A stretch of 64,000 bases of DNA from JAOBAU01 sp034667465 (GCA_034667465.1 JAXDJV010000014.1:248001-312000); one strand, 5' to 3'; shown: positions 49,902 through 58,887, counted from the stretch's first letter. A program made the numbers and translations. Notes: generated by a model not told the origin, from the sequence alone.

Positions 49902-52094
49902 ATGAGCACTGCGCCGATCGAGTTCCCTGTTCCCGAATCGCCATCCACCTTCACGCCGTTCGTCCCGGCGAACGTCGCCATGCGCGAGCTCACCTTCATC
50001 CCGCTCGTCGTTGGCGTCGTGCTCGGCATCATCTTCGGTGCGTCGTCGCTCTACCTCGTGCTGAAAGTCGGACTGACCGTCAGCGCGTCGATCCCGGTCG
50101 CGGTGATCTCGATCGCGCTCTTCAAGTTCATGGCGAAGCTCGGCTTCCGCGATGCCACGATTCTCGAGAACAACATCGTGCAGACGGCCGGCTCGGCCGG
50201 CGAGTCGATCGCGTTCGGCGTTGGCGCGACGATGCCGGCCATCATGATTCTCGGCTTCGACCTCGAGATCACGCGCGTGATGCTCGTTGCAATCCTCGGC
50301 GGACTGCTCGGCATCCTGATGATGATTCCGCTCCGCCGCGCGCTGATCGTGCAGCAGCACGGCATCCTCAAATATCCGGAAGGAACGGCGTGCGCGGAAG
50401 TGCTGAAGAGCGGCGCCGGCGCGGCCGAGGGCATGGGCGCCGCTGCGATCCTCTCCGGCTTCGGCCTCGGGCTCTTCTACAAAGCAGCGATGGTCTCGTT
50501 CAAAGGATGGAAAGAGACGCCGGAGAAAATTTTCGGCGCGCCATTCAAAGGGGCGTGGCTGAACATGGAAGTGTCGCCCGAGCTGCTCGGCGTCGGCTAC
50601 ATCATCGGCCCGCGCATCACGTCGCTGATGTGCGCCGGCGGCGTGCTCGCGTATCTCGTGCTCATCCCGATGATCCGTTTCTTCGGCGATCCGATCACGA
50701 CCGTCCTTGCGCCGGGAACGATTCCAATCGGACAGATGACGGTCGCCGACATTCAACACTCATACGTTCTTTACATCGGTGCGGGCGCCGTCGCCGCAGG
50801 CGGCATCATCAGTCTCGCGCGCTCGCTGCCGATGATCGCGCGCGGATTGCGCGACGGTCTGCGCGACATGCGCGGCGGCGCGGCCGCGGAAACGCGCGTC
50901 GCGCGCACCGATCGCGATCTGCCGATGAAGTTCGTCATCATCGGATCGCTGGCGCTCATTGGCGCGATCGCGCTCGCCACTCCGCTGCACATGAATCTCC
51001 TCGGCGCGCTGCTGATCGTTATCCTCGGATTTCTTTTCGTCACCGTCTCGTCGCGCCTCACCGGCGAAGTCGGCTCGTCGTCGAATCCGATTTCAGGGAT
51101 GGCCGTCGCGACGCTGCTGCTTACCTGTCTCGTTTTTCTGATCGTCGGCTGGACCGGACCGCATTACTACGTGACGGCGCTGTCGGTCGGTGCGATCGTC
51201 TGCATCGCCGCGTCGCAGGGCGGCACGACGTCGCAGGATCTGAAGACCGGATTTCTCATCGGCGCGACGCCGAAGTATCAACAGATTGCGATTCTCGCCG
51301 GCACGCTCACCTCGGCGCTGGTGCTCGGACCGATCCTGCTGCGACTCAACGACGCCGCGACGGTCATGGTGCCGATCACGACGAACGTGCGCGTCGCGAC
51401 GTCGGTGCTCCAGCGCGAAGGCGATCACTTCATCTGGCACACCGACGGAACGCGCGGGCTCGAAGCGGGACGCTACCTCGTCGACGCCAGCGGCCGTCCA
51501 ACGACGCTCGTCGATCCCGGCATCAACGGTTCGCACCCGACGCGCGCCGACGGTTCGACCGTTACGAAGTTCGCGGCGCCGAAAGCGACGCTGATGTCGT
51601 ACATCATCAAAGGAATCCTCAATCACAAACTGCCGTGGAGCCTCGTGCTGCTCGGCGTGATGATCGCGGTGCTGCTGGAGATGTCGGGCGTCCCGTCGCT
51701 GGCGTTCGCGGTCGGCGTCTATCTGCCGTTCTCGACTTCGACGCCGATCTTCGCCGGCGGATTGGTCCGCTGGATCGCCGATCGATATCAGCGCCGCAAA
51801 CACAAAGCGAGCGCGCTGACGGAAGAGGAGCTGGCGGCGGAAGGGGAGAAGAGCGGCGGCGTGCTGCTCGCGTCGGGACTCATCGCCGGCGGCGCGCTGG
51901 CCGGAATCATCAATGCGTTCATGGCCGGCGTGCTCGCGCCGCTCACCGAGCGCATCACTCGCTGGTCATCGCTCCACAATCCGTTTTTCGAAGGACCGCG
52001 CGCCGACGCGCTGGCACTCGTGCCGTTCGGATTGATGGTGCTGCTGCTGATCCTGGCGGGCTGCGAGCGCGTCTTCCGGCCGCGTCCGGTTTGA
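49902..52094 (+). CDS. OPT-family oligopeptide/metal-chelate transporter
   Basis: 730 residues from ATG 49902; an open frame reaches 49839 but adds only a non-hydrophobic stretch. About 15 predicted transmembrane segments, starting with LTFIPLVVGVVLGIIFGASSLYL (split across about 34-56). NNIVQTAGSAGESIAFG, GTACAEVLKSGAGAAEG, GYIIGPRITSLMCAGG, and TGEVGSSSNPISGMAVA are OPT hallmarks. It takes up peptides or siderophore-like chelates. The last part (GGVLLASGLIAGGALAGI, GPRADALALVPFGLMVLLL) ends the fold. Confidence 0.93.
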   Translation: MSTAPIEFPVPESPSTFTPFVPANVAMRELTFIPLVVGVVLGIIFGASSLYLVLKVGLTVSASIPVAVISIALFKFMAKLGFRDATILENNIVQTAGSAGESIAFGVGATMPAIMILGFDLEITRVMLVAILGGLLGILMMIPLRRALIVQQHGILKYPEGTACAEVLKSGAGAAEGMGAAAILSGFGLGLFYKAAMVSFKGWKETPEKIFGAPFKGAWLNMEVSPELLGVGYIIGPRITSLMCAGGVLAYLVLIPMIRFFGDPITTVLAPGTIPIGQMTVADIQHSYVLYIGAGAVAAGGIISLARSLPMIARGLRDGLRDMRGGAAAETRVARTDRDLPMKFVIIGSLALIGAIALATPLHMNLLGALLIVILGFLFVTVSSRLTGEVGSSSNPISGMAVATLLLTCLVFLIVGWTGPHYYVTALSVGAIVCIAASQGGTTSQDLKTGFLIGATPKYQQIAILAGTLTSALVLGPILLRLNDAATVMVPITTNVRVATSVLQREGDHFIWHTDGTRGLEAGRYLVDASGRPTTLVDPGINGSHPTRADGSTVTKFAAPKATLMSYIIKGILNHKLPWSLVLLGVMIAVLLEMSGVPSLAFAVGVYLPFSTSTPIFAGGLVRWIADRYQRRKHKASALTEEELAAEGEKSGGVLLASGLIAGGALAGIINAFMAGVLAPLTERITRWSSLHNPFFEGPRADALALVPFGLMVLLLILAGCERVFRPRPV

Positions 52095-52148
52095 CGCCGC
52101 CGCCAGCGTGGTTTTGACGTTGGCAGCTTATTTGTAGGGCCGGTCGCG

Positions 52149-52595
52149 TTGTCGGATTCCATCGAGATGCCGGCCCGTCAATCGAGAGTGCTGATCGCGG
52201 ATAGCGACGCGGAGTTGCGGCGGCAGATGTTCAGCCGTCTGCTCGAGCTCGATGTCTTTTCCGACTCCGCCGCGGATGGCGAAGAGGCGCTACAGCGCAT
52301 CCGCGAACGCGACTACGCGATGCTGATCCTCGATCTGACCATTGCGAAGGTCGAAGCGCTGAAGATCATCGACGTCGTCGCCGAGCTGCCGGCCGACCGG
52401 CGTCCGATGATTCTGGCCACGACCGGTTCCGACGGACGGCCGTCGCTCGACTCGGAGCTCGTGCAGATCGTGCTGCGCAAACCGTTTTCGCTCGAAGACG
52501 TTTCCGCAATCGTTCGCAGCTGCATCATCAGCGTTCGCGAAGCGCGGCAGCCGCGCGGCGCCGGCGAGAGCCCCGAACGCCGCACGTCATCCTGA
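52149..52595 (+). CDS. Receiver-domain-only response regulator
   Basis: 148 residues, start TTG 52149 (ATG 52167 is an alternative). One receiver domain: acidic pair in VLIADSDAELRR, phospho-acceptor Asp in YAMLILDLTIAKVEA, then ILATTGSDG and VLRKPFSLEDV, with the Lys. No output domain follows, as in CheY-like relays. The last residues RRTSS and the TGA stop are encoded by REP copy D. A second receiver-only gene lies on the opposite strand at 53051. No cognate kinase is obvious. Confidence 0.85.
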   Translation: MSDSIEMPARQSRVLIADSDAELRRQMFSRLLELDVFSDSAADGEEALQRIRERDYAMLILDLTIAKVEALKIIDVVAELPADRRPMILATTGSDGRPSLDSELVQIVLRKPFSLEDVSAIVRSCIISVREARQPRGAGESPERRTSS

Positions 52596-52674
52596 GCGTG
52601 AGCGAAGGATCCGCGCGGGCGGGGCGCGCAGCGAGTCCCTTCCGCCCGGATCCTTCGCTCACGCTCAGGATGAC
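52586..52674. repeat. REP-like inverted repeat, copy D
   Basis: Starts GTCATCCTGAGCGTGAGCG and ends CGCTCACGCTCAGGATGAC. It lies between the convergent receiver and ACT-domain genes and supplies the stop codons of both (TGA on each strand, following TCATCC or its equivalent). Confidence 0.85.
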
Positions 52675-53054
52675 GGCAGCGTCACTTCGCAGCCGTCTTC
52701 GCGCAGCGCGGCGATCGCGGCGTCGAGCGCTGGCGCCTTCACCAGCAGGTAGTCCGTGTCGAACGTCGAGATGACGAAGACGCTGATCGCGCGCGCGGCC
52801 AGTGCCGACGTGAAGCGCGCCGCGACGCCGGTCATTTCGAACGCGATCGGACCTTCCAGCTGCAGGGCGCGCCATCCGCGTTCGGCCCGGACGCCGTCCG
52901 GCACCGCGTCGTCATCACAAACGATCGACAACTCGTCCGATGTACGCGTGACGCTCGTGAATGCGCCGCGCGTGCTCCAATCCGGAACGGCCGCGGACGG
53001 ATCGAGTCGCGCGACCGCGAATGATCCGCCGAGGAGGCGGAAGCGAAGAATCAT
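52665..53054 (-). CDS. ACT-domain protein (ACT_7/CASTOR-like)
   Basis: 129 residues. FAVARLDPSAAVPDW, FTSVTRTSDELSIVCDDDAVP, ERGWRALQLEGPIAFEMTGV, and ISVFVISTFDTDYLLVKA match the small ACT-domain family in which two ACT units sense amino acids. It should bind an amino acid or related effector. The end LPSS plus stop comes from REP copy D. The start (53054) overlaps the stop of the receiver gene upstream by 4 bases, so the two are coupled. Confidence 0.85.
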   Translation of the reverse strand: MILRFRLLGGSFAVARLDPSAAVPDWSTRGAFTSVTRTSDELSIVCDDDAVPDGVRAERGWRALQLEGPIAFEMTGVAARFTSALAARAISVFVISTFDTDYLLVKAPALDAAIAALREDGCEVTLPSS

Positions 53055-53431
53055 GACGCGATGCGCTCGATGGTGGCGACGAGCTCCTCGGGCGTGAACG
53101 GCTTCGGCACGATCGCGCCGACTTCGTGCGCGTACGACGCGACGACAGACGCGGGCGCGGCGGTGAGCAGCACGACGCGGCGCAGCGTTTCCGGTTCCGA
53201 CTCGCGAAGATGCCGCATCACGGTCACGCCGCCTTCATGCGGCATCATCAGATCGAGGATCAGCACCGCATAGTCTTCGCGCGCCATGATGTCAAGCGCC
53301 GCGAGTCCTGACGTGACCTCGTCGACGCGAAATCCGCGACTGCGCAACAGTGCGGAAACGAGTCGCCGGATGGAGGCGTCGTCGTCGAGCAGCAGCACGC
53401 GTCGTTTCGATTTGAAGAAAGGAAGTTTCAC
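53051..53431 (-). CDS. Receiver-domain-only response regulator
   Basis: 126 residues: basic N-terminus (KLPFFKSKRR), acidic pair in VLLLDDDASIRRLV, phospho-acceptor Asp in YAVLILDLMMPHEGG, the Thr/Ser site in VVLLTAAPASVVA, and Lys in VPKPFTPEELVATI. All five receiver landmarks are in place. No output domain. Coupled to an ACT-domain gene by a 4-base overlap, which suggests a link to amino-acid sensing; partners unknown. Confidence 0.9.
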   Translation of the reverse strand: MKLPFFKSKRRVLLLDDDASIRRLVSALLRSRGFRVDEVTSGLAALDIMAREDYAVLILDLMMPHEGGVTVMRHLRESEPETLRRVVLLTAAPASVVASYAHEVGAIVPKPFTPEELVATIERIAS

Positions 53432-53533
53432 AGCGTTCGGCCGGTCATGATGTCATGAGGTGCGGCCTCGGCGCTACGCATAGAAGTTCCGCGTATCGGC
53501 ACTTCATCGTAGGATGTCATTCGGAGCTCGGCT

Positions 53534-53608
53534 GGCCCCTTAGCTCAGCGGTAGAGCGGCTGCTTTACACGCAGCATGTCGGCGGTTCGATCCCGTCAGG
53601 GGCCACCA
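53534..53608 (+). tRNA. tRNA-Val (anticodon TAC)
   Basis: Folds as a 75-base tRNA: acceptor GGCCCCT/AGGGGCC, D arm GCTC...GAGC, anticodon arm GCTGC-TTTACAC-GCAGC, T arm GGCGG-TTCGATC-CCGTC and an encoded ACCA end. The anticodon TAC reads Val codons. The oxidoreductase gene starts 10 bases after it. Confidence 0.97.
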
Positions 53609-53617
53609 ATTCGGTTC

Positions 53618-55057
53618 ATGGCGGTCGAGCGCGCAACAGCTGATGCGGTCGTCGTTGGCGCGGGGCCGAACGGTCTCTCTGCAGCGATCGTACTCGCGCG
53701 CGCGGGCCTGCGCGTCATCATCCTCGAAGCGAACGAATCGATCGGCGGCGGTGCCCGCACCGAGGAACTGACGCTTCCCGGATATCTGCACGATGTTTGT
53801 TCGGCGATTCATCCGATGGGACTGGTGTCGCCGTTTTTTCGGACACTGCCGCTTGCGGAGCATGGGCTGGTCTGGAAGGAATCGCCGCTGGCGATCGCGC
53901 ATCCGCTCGATGATGGAACGGCGGCGGTGCTCGAACAGTCGCTCGATGCAACCGCGCAAACGCTCGGCGAGGACGGCGACGCCTGGCGCAATCTCCTCGG
54001 GCCGCTCGCGCGCAACGCGGACGCGCTCTTCGACGAGATCCTCCGTCCGATTCGCATTGTGCCGCGGCATCCGCTGCTGATGGCGCGCTTCGGTTTGTCA
54101 GCGCTCTGGTCGGCGTCGTCGCTGGCGAAATCGCGATTCAAAGGGGAGCACGCCCGGGCGTTGTTCGCCGGCTGCGCGGGCCACTCGTTTCTTCCGCTCG
54201 AAGCGACCGCCTCGGCGTCATTCGGACTCGTGCTCGCCCTGGCCGGACACGCGGTCGGCTGGCCGGCAGCGAAAGGCGGATCGGTCTCGATCACCAACGC
54301 GCTGGCGAGCTACTTCCGTTCGCTCGGCGGTGAGATCCAAACCGGCACGCGGGTGACGTCGATGCGTGAACTGCCGCCGTCGCGCGCCGTCCTCTTCGAC
54401 GTCACGCCGCGCCAGCTCGCAGCGATCGCCGGCGATGAGCTGCCGCGGAGTTACGTCAACAAGTTGACGAAGTTCCGGTACGGACCGGGCGTGTTCAAAG
54501 TCGACTGGGCGCTCGACGGTCCGATTCCCTGGACCGCCGCGGACTGCCATCGCTCCGCGACCGTGCACGTCGGCGGAACGCTGGACGAAGTTGCCGAGCA
54601 CGAGCGCGCCATCTGGCAGGGGAGAGTGACGGACAAACCATTCGTCCTCGTCGCGCAACAGAGCCTCTTCGACTCAGGCCGTGCGCCGGACGGAAAGCAT
54701 ACCGGCTGGGCGTACTGCCACGTGCCGCACGGCTCGACGATCGACATGACGAATGCGATCGAGCAGCAGATCGAGCGCTTCGCGCCGGGATTCCGCGCTC
54801 GCATCCTCGCGCGTCACACGATGAACACCGCGCAGTACGAAGCGCATGACGCGAACTTCATCGGCGGCGACATCGGCGGCGGCGCGAACGGACTGACGCA
54901 GTTCATCACGCGGCCGTTCCCGTCGCTCGATCCGTATGCGACGCCGAACGAGCGGATCTACATCTGCTCGAGCTCGACGCCGCCCGGCGGCGGCGTGCAT
55001 GGCATGTGCGGCTACTGGGCGGCGACCTCCGCGCTAAAGTCAATTTTTGGGGTCTGA
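53618..55057 (+). CDS. FAD-dependent oxidoreductase, phytoene-desaturase/carotenoid-isomerase-like
   Basis: 479 residues from ATG 53618; an open frame extends back into tRNA-Val but is not real. The FAD Rossmann motif VVVGAGPNGLSAAIVLARAGLRVIILEAN (split across about 10-38) is followed by IGGGARTEELTLPGYLHDVCSAIHPMG, typical of the phytoene-desaturase-like NAD(P)/FAD group. The C-terminus CSSSTPPGGGVHGMCGYWAA has the GG-x-VHGMxG FAD motif. No carotenoid genes lie nearby, so the substrate is open. The TGA stop lies inside a palindrome. Confidence 0.85.
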   Translation: MAVERATADAVVVGAGPNGLSAAIVLARAGLRVIILEANESIGGGARTEELTLPGYLHDVCSAIHPMGLVSPFFRTLPLAEHGLVWKESPLAIAHPLDDGTAAVLEQSLDATAQTLGEDGDAWRNLLGPLARNADALFDEILRPIRIVPRHPLLMARFGLSALWSASSLAKSRFKGEHARALFAGCAGHSFLPLEATASASFGLVLALAGHAVGWPAAKGGSVSITNALASYFRSLGGEIQTGTRVTSMRELPPSRAVLFDVTPRQLAAIAGDELPRSYVNKLTKFRYGPGVFKVDWALDGPIPWTAADCHRSATVHVGGTLDEVAEHERAIWQGRVTDKPFVLVAQQSLFDSGRAPDGKHTGWAYCHVPHGSTIDMTNAIEQQIERFAPGFRARILARHTMNTAQYEAHDANFIGGDIGGGANGLTQFITRPFPSLDPYATPNERIYICSSSTPPGGGVHGMCGYWAATSALKSIFGV

Positions 55058-55076
55058 CCCCCGAAATTGACTTTAG
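55034..55076. repeat. Imperfect palindrome supplying both stop codons between convergent genes
   Basis: CTAAAGTCAATTT (55034-55046) and AAATTGACTTTAG (55064-55076) are exact reverse complements, and the centre GGGGTC-TGACCCC pairs as well. The oxidoreductase stop TGA (55055-55057) and the permease stop TAA (55073-55075 on the other strand) both lie inside. It would form a strong hairpin in either transcript. Confidence 0.85.
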
Positions 55077-56353
55077 TGCGGGAGGCCGTAGAGGAAGTAG
55101 ATGAGGCAGAGCGCGGCGAGCGCGATGCCGCCGGCGCGTACTTCGCGCCAGCGACCGGCCAGCACTTTCATCAGCGGATGCAGCACGAGTCCGGCGGTGA
55201 GGCCGTTGGCGATGTTGTAGGTGAAGACCATCACCACGATCGTGGCGAAGGCGGGAACGAGCTCGGTGAAATCGTCGAAGTCGATCTTCGCGATTGCCGG
55301 GAGCATCAGCATTCCGACGATGAGCAGCGGCGGTGCGTACGCGTAGCGCAGCGACTGCAGCGGCTCGAAGAGCGGGATGAAAAAGAGTGACATCGCGAAG
55401 AGCGCGGCGGTGACGATCGACGCCATGCCTGTGCGCGCTCCTTCGCGAATGCCGGTCGCTGATTCGATGTACGCGCCGCTCGTCGACGTTCCAACGAGTC
55501 CGCTGAACATGCACGACACGGCATCGACGAGCATCGGCTTTTTGTAGTCGCCGATCGACGCGGAGCTGTCGAGCGCGACGAGCGTGCCGAGCGTGTCGAG
55601 CAGCGACATCAGAAAGAGCGTCAGCAGAATCGGCAGAAACGAAAGGCGCAGCGTCGATGCGATGTCGAGCTGCAGGGCGATCGGCGCGAGCGAGTACGGC
55701 ATCGCGACGATGGCGCGCGGCGCGTGACCTTCGCCGAGGAGGATGCCGAGGGTCGCGGTGACGATGATGCCGATCAGGATCGCGCCGCGGATGCGCCGCT
55801 GCAGCAGCGCGGCGATGAGAATGAATCCGAAGATCGCGAGGAGCACGGGACGCGAAGTCAGATTGCCGATCTTCACCGGCACGCCCTGCGCGGTCGTGAC
55901 GATGCCGGTCTCGACGAGTCCGATGAACGTGAGGAAGAGACCGATGCCGGCCGCGAAACTCTGCTTCATCGACGGCGAGATCGCGTCGGCCAGCCAGGTG
56001 CGGATGCCGATCAGCGTGATGATCAGAAAGATCACGCCGCTGACGAAAACGGCTCCGAGCCGCTGCTGCCAGGTGATGCCGAACGCCGCCAGTCCGAAGG
56101 CGATGAACGCGTTCTCGCCCATGTATGGCGCGACGGCGATCGGCCGCTTCGCGTAAATGCCCATCAGCAGCGTGCCGAACGCGGCGGTGAGAATCGTGGC
56201 GACGGTGGAAGGTCCGGTCGGCAGACCGGCCGCGGAAAGAATGGCGGGATTCACGACGATGATGTACGCCATCGAGACGAACGTCGTGATCCCGCCGATG
56301 ACCTCGCTTCGCATGCCGCGAAGCTTAAGGTATGGGGTCAGATCTGACCCCAT
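55073..56353 (-). CDS. AzgA-type purine (adenine/guanine/hypoxanthine) permease
   Basis: 426 residues. Start ATG 56353, which lies inside a 26-base palindrome; ATG 56314 is a later choice but would lose part of the first segment. KLRGMRSEVIGGITTFVSMAYIIVVNPAILS (split), AVAPYMGENAFIAFGL, GIGLFLTFIGLVETGIV, and LDTLGTLVALDSSASI are NCS2/AzgA hallmarks; about 12-14 helices. It brings purines in by proton symport. The stop is in the palindrome shared with the convergent oxidoreductase. Confidence 0.93.
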   Translation of the reverse strand: MGSDLTPYLKLRGMRSEVIGGITTFVSMAYIIVVNPAILSAAGLPTGPSTVATILTAAFGTLLMGIYAKRPIAVAPYMGENAFIAFGLAAFGITWQQRLGAVFVSGVIFLIITLIGIRTWLADAISPSMKQSFAAGIGLFLTFIGLVETGIVTTAQGVPVKIGNLTSRPVLLAIFGFILIAALLQRRIRGAILIGIIVTATLGILLGEGHAPRAIVAMPYSLAPIALQLDIASTLRLSFLPILLTLFLMSLLDTLGTLVALDSSASIGDYKKPMLVDAVSCMFSGLVGTSTSGAYIESATGIREGARTGMASIVTAALFAMSLFFIPLFEPLQSLRYAYAPPLLIVGMLMLPAIAKIDFDDFTELVPAFATIVVMVFTYNIANGLTAGLVLHPLMKVLAGRWREVRAGGIALAALCLIYFLYGLPH

Positions 56354-56355
56354 AC
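56330..56355. repeat. Perfect 26-base palindrome covering the permease start
   Basis: The two halves, GTATGGGGTCAGA and TCTGACCCCATAC, are exact reverse complements. The permease start codon (56351-56353, minus) is inside it. It shares the GGGGTCAG/CTGACCCC core with the palindrome at the gene's other end. Confidence 0.85.
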
Positions 56356-56359
56356 TTCA

Positions 56360-56665
56360 TTACGGTTCGATGGTGATGTTGTTGATGACGCTCTTCACGC
56401 CTTTCACGCTGTTGGCGGCGTCACCGATGGCGCGGCGATCGTCTTCGTTTTTCGCGTGACCGCTGAGCGTCACGACGCCGCTGTGCACGGTCACTTCCAG
56501 CGCAAACATCTTGTTCGGCACCGCTTCGCCGATCTTCGATCGGACGTCGGCTTCAATCGCCTTGTCATCCATGCCTGACGGAGTCATGCGGTTCATCGAG
56601 CCGCACGCCGCACCGAGCACGAGCAGAAACAGTACCGGTAACACCAGAGTTCGTTTGGTCAACAT
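56360..56665 (-). CDS. BON-domain lipoprotein
   Basis: 101 residues from ATG 56665, with AAGGAGGTACTG ahead of it; the longer frame is not needed. Lipoprotein signal (LVLPVLFLLVLGAAC, Cys at about 21), then one BON domain: DKAIEADVRSKIGEAVPNKMFALEVTVHSGVVTLSGHAKNEDDRRAIG and VKGVKSVINNITIEP (split). BON domains bind phospholipids or connect to membranes in osmotic stress proteins. It lies divergent from the low-complexity lipoprotein gene at 56759. Confidence 0.88.
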   Translation of the reverse strand: MLTKRTLVLPVLFLLVLGAACGSMNRMTPSGMDDKAIEADVRSKIGEAVPNKMFALEVTVHSGVVTLSGHAKNEDDRRAIGDAANSVKGVKSVINNITIEP

Positions 56666-56758
56666 CAGTACCTCCTTCGCTGACTGATAGCAACGGCTGT
56701 TCCCGAGGCACGGCGCTTGCTCAAATAACGCTCGGACCTGCTTCACCAGGAGGAACAT

Positions 56759-58048
56759 ATGTGCAAGGTCACGAACAAAGAAAGTAATGGTCAGAGCGCG
56801 TGGCGAACGTTCGCCGCGATCGCGCTCGCGTCAACGATCAGCATCGCCTGCAGCACGAATCGAAATCCGGGAAACGGACAGCCGACCGGCGTTCCGAGTG
56901 CGTCTCCTTCGCCGGCGGCGACGCCCGGAAGTTCGTCGGGGAACAATCCGCCGATGGCCAGTGGTACGAAGAGCGCGGTTGGACGCGCGGTCGGCGGAAC
57001 GACGCCGGCAACTGATGCGCTGGCAGTCGCCGCTGCGAATCAGGGCTATCGCGGCCGCGTGCTCGGTCCGATCAATCCATCCGGCACGCAGCAGAATGCG
57101 ACCGCCGGCTCGACGAACGGCTATCTGAATCCGCCGGCGCTGTACGCGAATCCGGAGTCGACCGCGAACTCGTCGAACAGCTCGAATGGAACGGCGATCA
57201 TCACCAGCGGCTCGGAAGGTGATGGGGCAGTCTTCACCGAGGCCGCGTCGAATGCGGCCGTCGCCAGCAACGGCACGGTGACTGCGTCGGTCGCGCCGAC
57301 AACGTCGCCGGTCGTTGGTACCAACGCTGCGGCCACCGTTTCGGGGACCGGCCTGACGCCGACGACCCAGGCGGTTGCGAACAGCACGAGCAACAACGGC
57401 GCGGTCGCGAGCGGACTCTCGAACGCGACGTCGCGCGCGGTCGCCGCGAATCCGTCACTGGCGAATCCGGCGAACACGACTCCGGGAGTCACGGTTGGTC
57501 AGACTGCAGGCGGCACCGGTGCGCTGACGCCGACCGTCGCATCGGCAGCCATCACGACGCCGACTGTCGCCGCGACTTCATCGCCGTCGCCGATCGCGAC
57601 GTCGCTTGCAACGCCGAGCGTTGTCGCGCCGGTCAGCGCGTCGGCGGGCCGCGTGACCGCGGGCATCAGCGCGACGCCGTCGATCACGACGACGACCGCG
57701 ACGACCGCGAACGCGACGATCACACCGACGACAACCACGACAACCACGACAACTACGAACAAGTCCAACGGCCAGGCGCGCGCGATGGTCGCGCAGGCAA
57801 CCGCGAAGAAAGCGGCAACGGCCGCGGCGGCGAAGAGCTCGCCGGCATCGACGACCTCCTCGGCCACCGGCAACATCGTCATCGCGACCAATGCCGACGG
57901 CAGCGTCGTCGTGACGAATGTGAAATCGGCGACGACCGGAGCGACGACGATCACGCAGCCGTCGCGTTTCCGTCGCTTCCTCAACGCCGTCGGCATCGGC
58001 AACAGCAGCACGACCACGACTCCTGCGACCACAACCACGCAGCCGTAA
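56759..58048 (+). CDS. Thr/Ser/Ala-rich lipoprotein of unknown function
   Basis: 429 residues, preceded by AGGAGGAACAT. Signal region about 14-31 with a lipoprotein-like SIAC (Cys31), followed by a low-complexity stretch of Pro, Ser, Thr and Ala through about residue 400, including runs of Thr around 325 (TPTTTTTTTTTT). The C-terminus has a short basic piece (SRFRRFLNAVG). Composition suggests an extended, surface-exposed, possibly O-glycosylated spacer. No domain is recognised. It could also be a long spurious frame, but the ribosome-binding site and signal support it. Confidence 0.6.
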   Translation: MCKVTNKESNGQSAWRTFAAIALASTISIACSTNRNPGNGQPTGVPSASPSPAATPGSSSGNNPPMASGTKSAVGRAVGGTTPATDALAVAAANQGYRGRVLGPINPSGTQQNATAGSTNGYLNPPALYANPESTANSSNSSNGTAIITSGSEGDGAVFTEAASNAAVASNGTVTASVAPTTSPVVGTNAAATVSGTGLTPTTQAVANSTSNNGAVASGLSNATSRAVAANPSLANPANTTPGVTVGQTAGGTGALTPTVASAAITTPTVAATSSPSPIATSLATPSVVAPVSASAGRVTAGISATPSITTTTATTANATITPTTTTTTTTTTNKSNGQARAMVAQATAKKAATAAAAKSSPASTTSSATGNIVIATNADGSVVVTNVKSATTGATTITQPSRFRRFLNAVGIGNSSTTTTPATTTTQP

Positions 58049-58100
58049 TTGCAGAAAACGGAGCGCCGCATCGCGCGGTGCTCCGTCATGTTTTTCGCCC

Positions 58101-58852
58101 ATGACCGACATCCGCATCGGCACGTCCGGCTGGCACTACAAGCACTGGATCGGCCGCTACTATCCGGAAGACATCAAGCCGGCCGCGATGCTCGCCCACT
58201 ATCTCCGCGACTTCGACACGGTCGAGCTCAACAACACCTTCTATCACCTGCCGAAAGAGGAGTCGTTCGACGCGTGGCGCGACGCAACGCCGCGTGACTT
58301 TCTCTTCGCCGTGAAAGGCAGCCGCTTCCTGACGCACCTGATCAAGCTGAAGGATCCGAGCGCGGTCTCATCAACTTCATCCCGCGCGCGGAACGCCTCG
58401 GCGCGAAGCTCGGTCCGATCCTCTGGCAGCTCCCGCCTCGCTGGAACGTCAACCTCGAGCGGCTCGAAGAGTTCCTGCAGCGACTGCCGCCCGAGCATCG
58501 CTACGCGTTCGAGCTGCGCAACGAAACGTGGATGACCGACGAAGTGCTCACGCTGCTGCAGAAGTACAACGCGGCGTTTTGCATCTACGAACTGGCCGGC
58601 TATCACTCGCCGATCGAAGTCACCGCCGACTGGACGTACGTTCGACTGCACGGTCCGACCGCGTTCAAATATCAGGGAAGTTACAGCGATCGGCAGCTCG
58701 CGAAGTGGGCGGAACGGATCGAATCGTGGAAGAAGAAGATGAAGGCGATCTACGTCTACTTCGACAACGACGACTCCGCGTACGCGGTCGACAATGCGCT
58801 GATGCTGAAGAAGCTCATCGGCGCGACGAAGCGTCGACGTAACGCGGCGTAA
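58101..58852 (+). pseudogene. DUF72-family protein gene with a one-base frameshift near 58358
   Basis: ATG 58101 opens IRIGTSGWHYKHWIGRYYPE, VELNNTFYHLPKEESFDAW and FLFAVKGSRFLTH, the DUF72 start. After KLKDP the frame is lost; a different frame takes over at 58361 and continues GLINFIPRAERLGAKLGPILWQLPP, FELRNETWMTDE, and YVRLHGPTAFKYQGSYSDRQL to the stop at 58850-58852. Only two bases (AG) stand where one codon is needed, so one base was lost. Restored, it would be about 250 residues, the family length. A sequencing error is as likely as real loss. Confidence 0.85.
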
Positions 58853-58887
58853 CAGCGGCCGTGGCCGTTGCGGTGTAGCATCACTAC

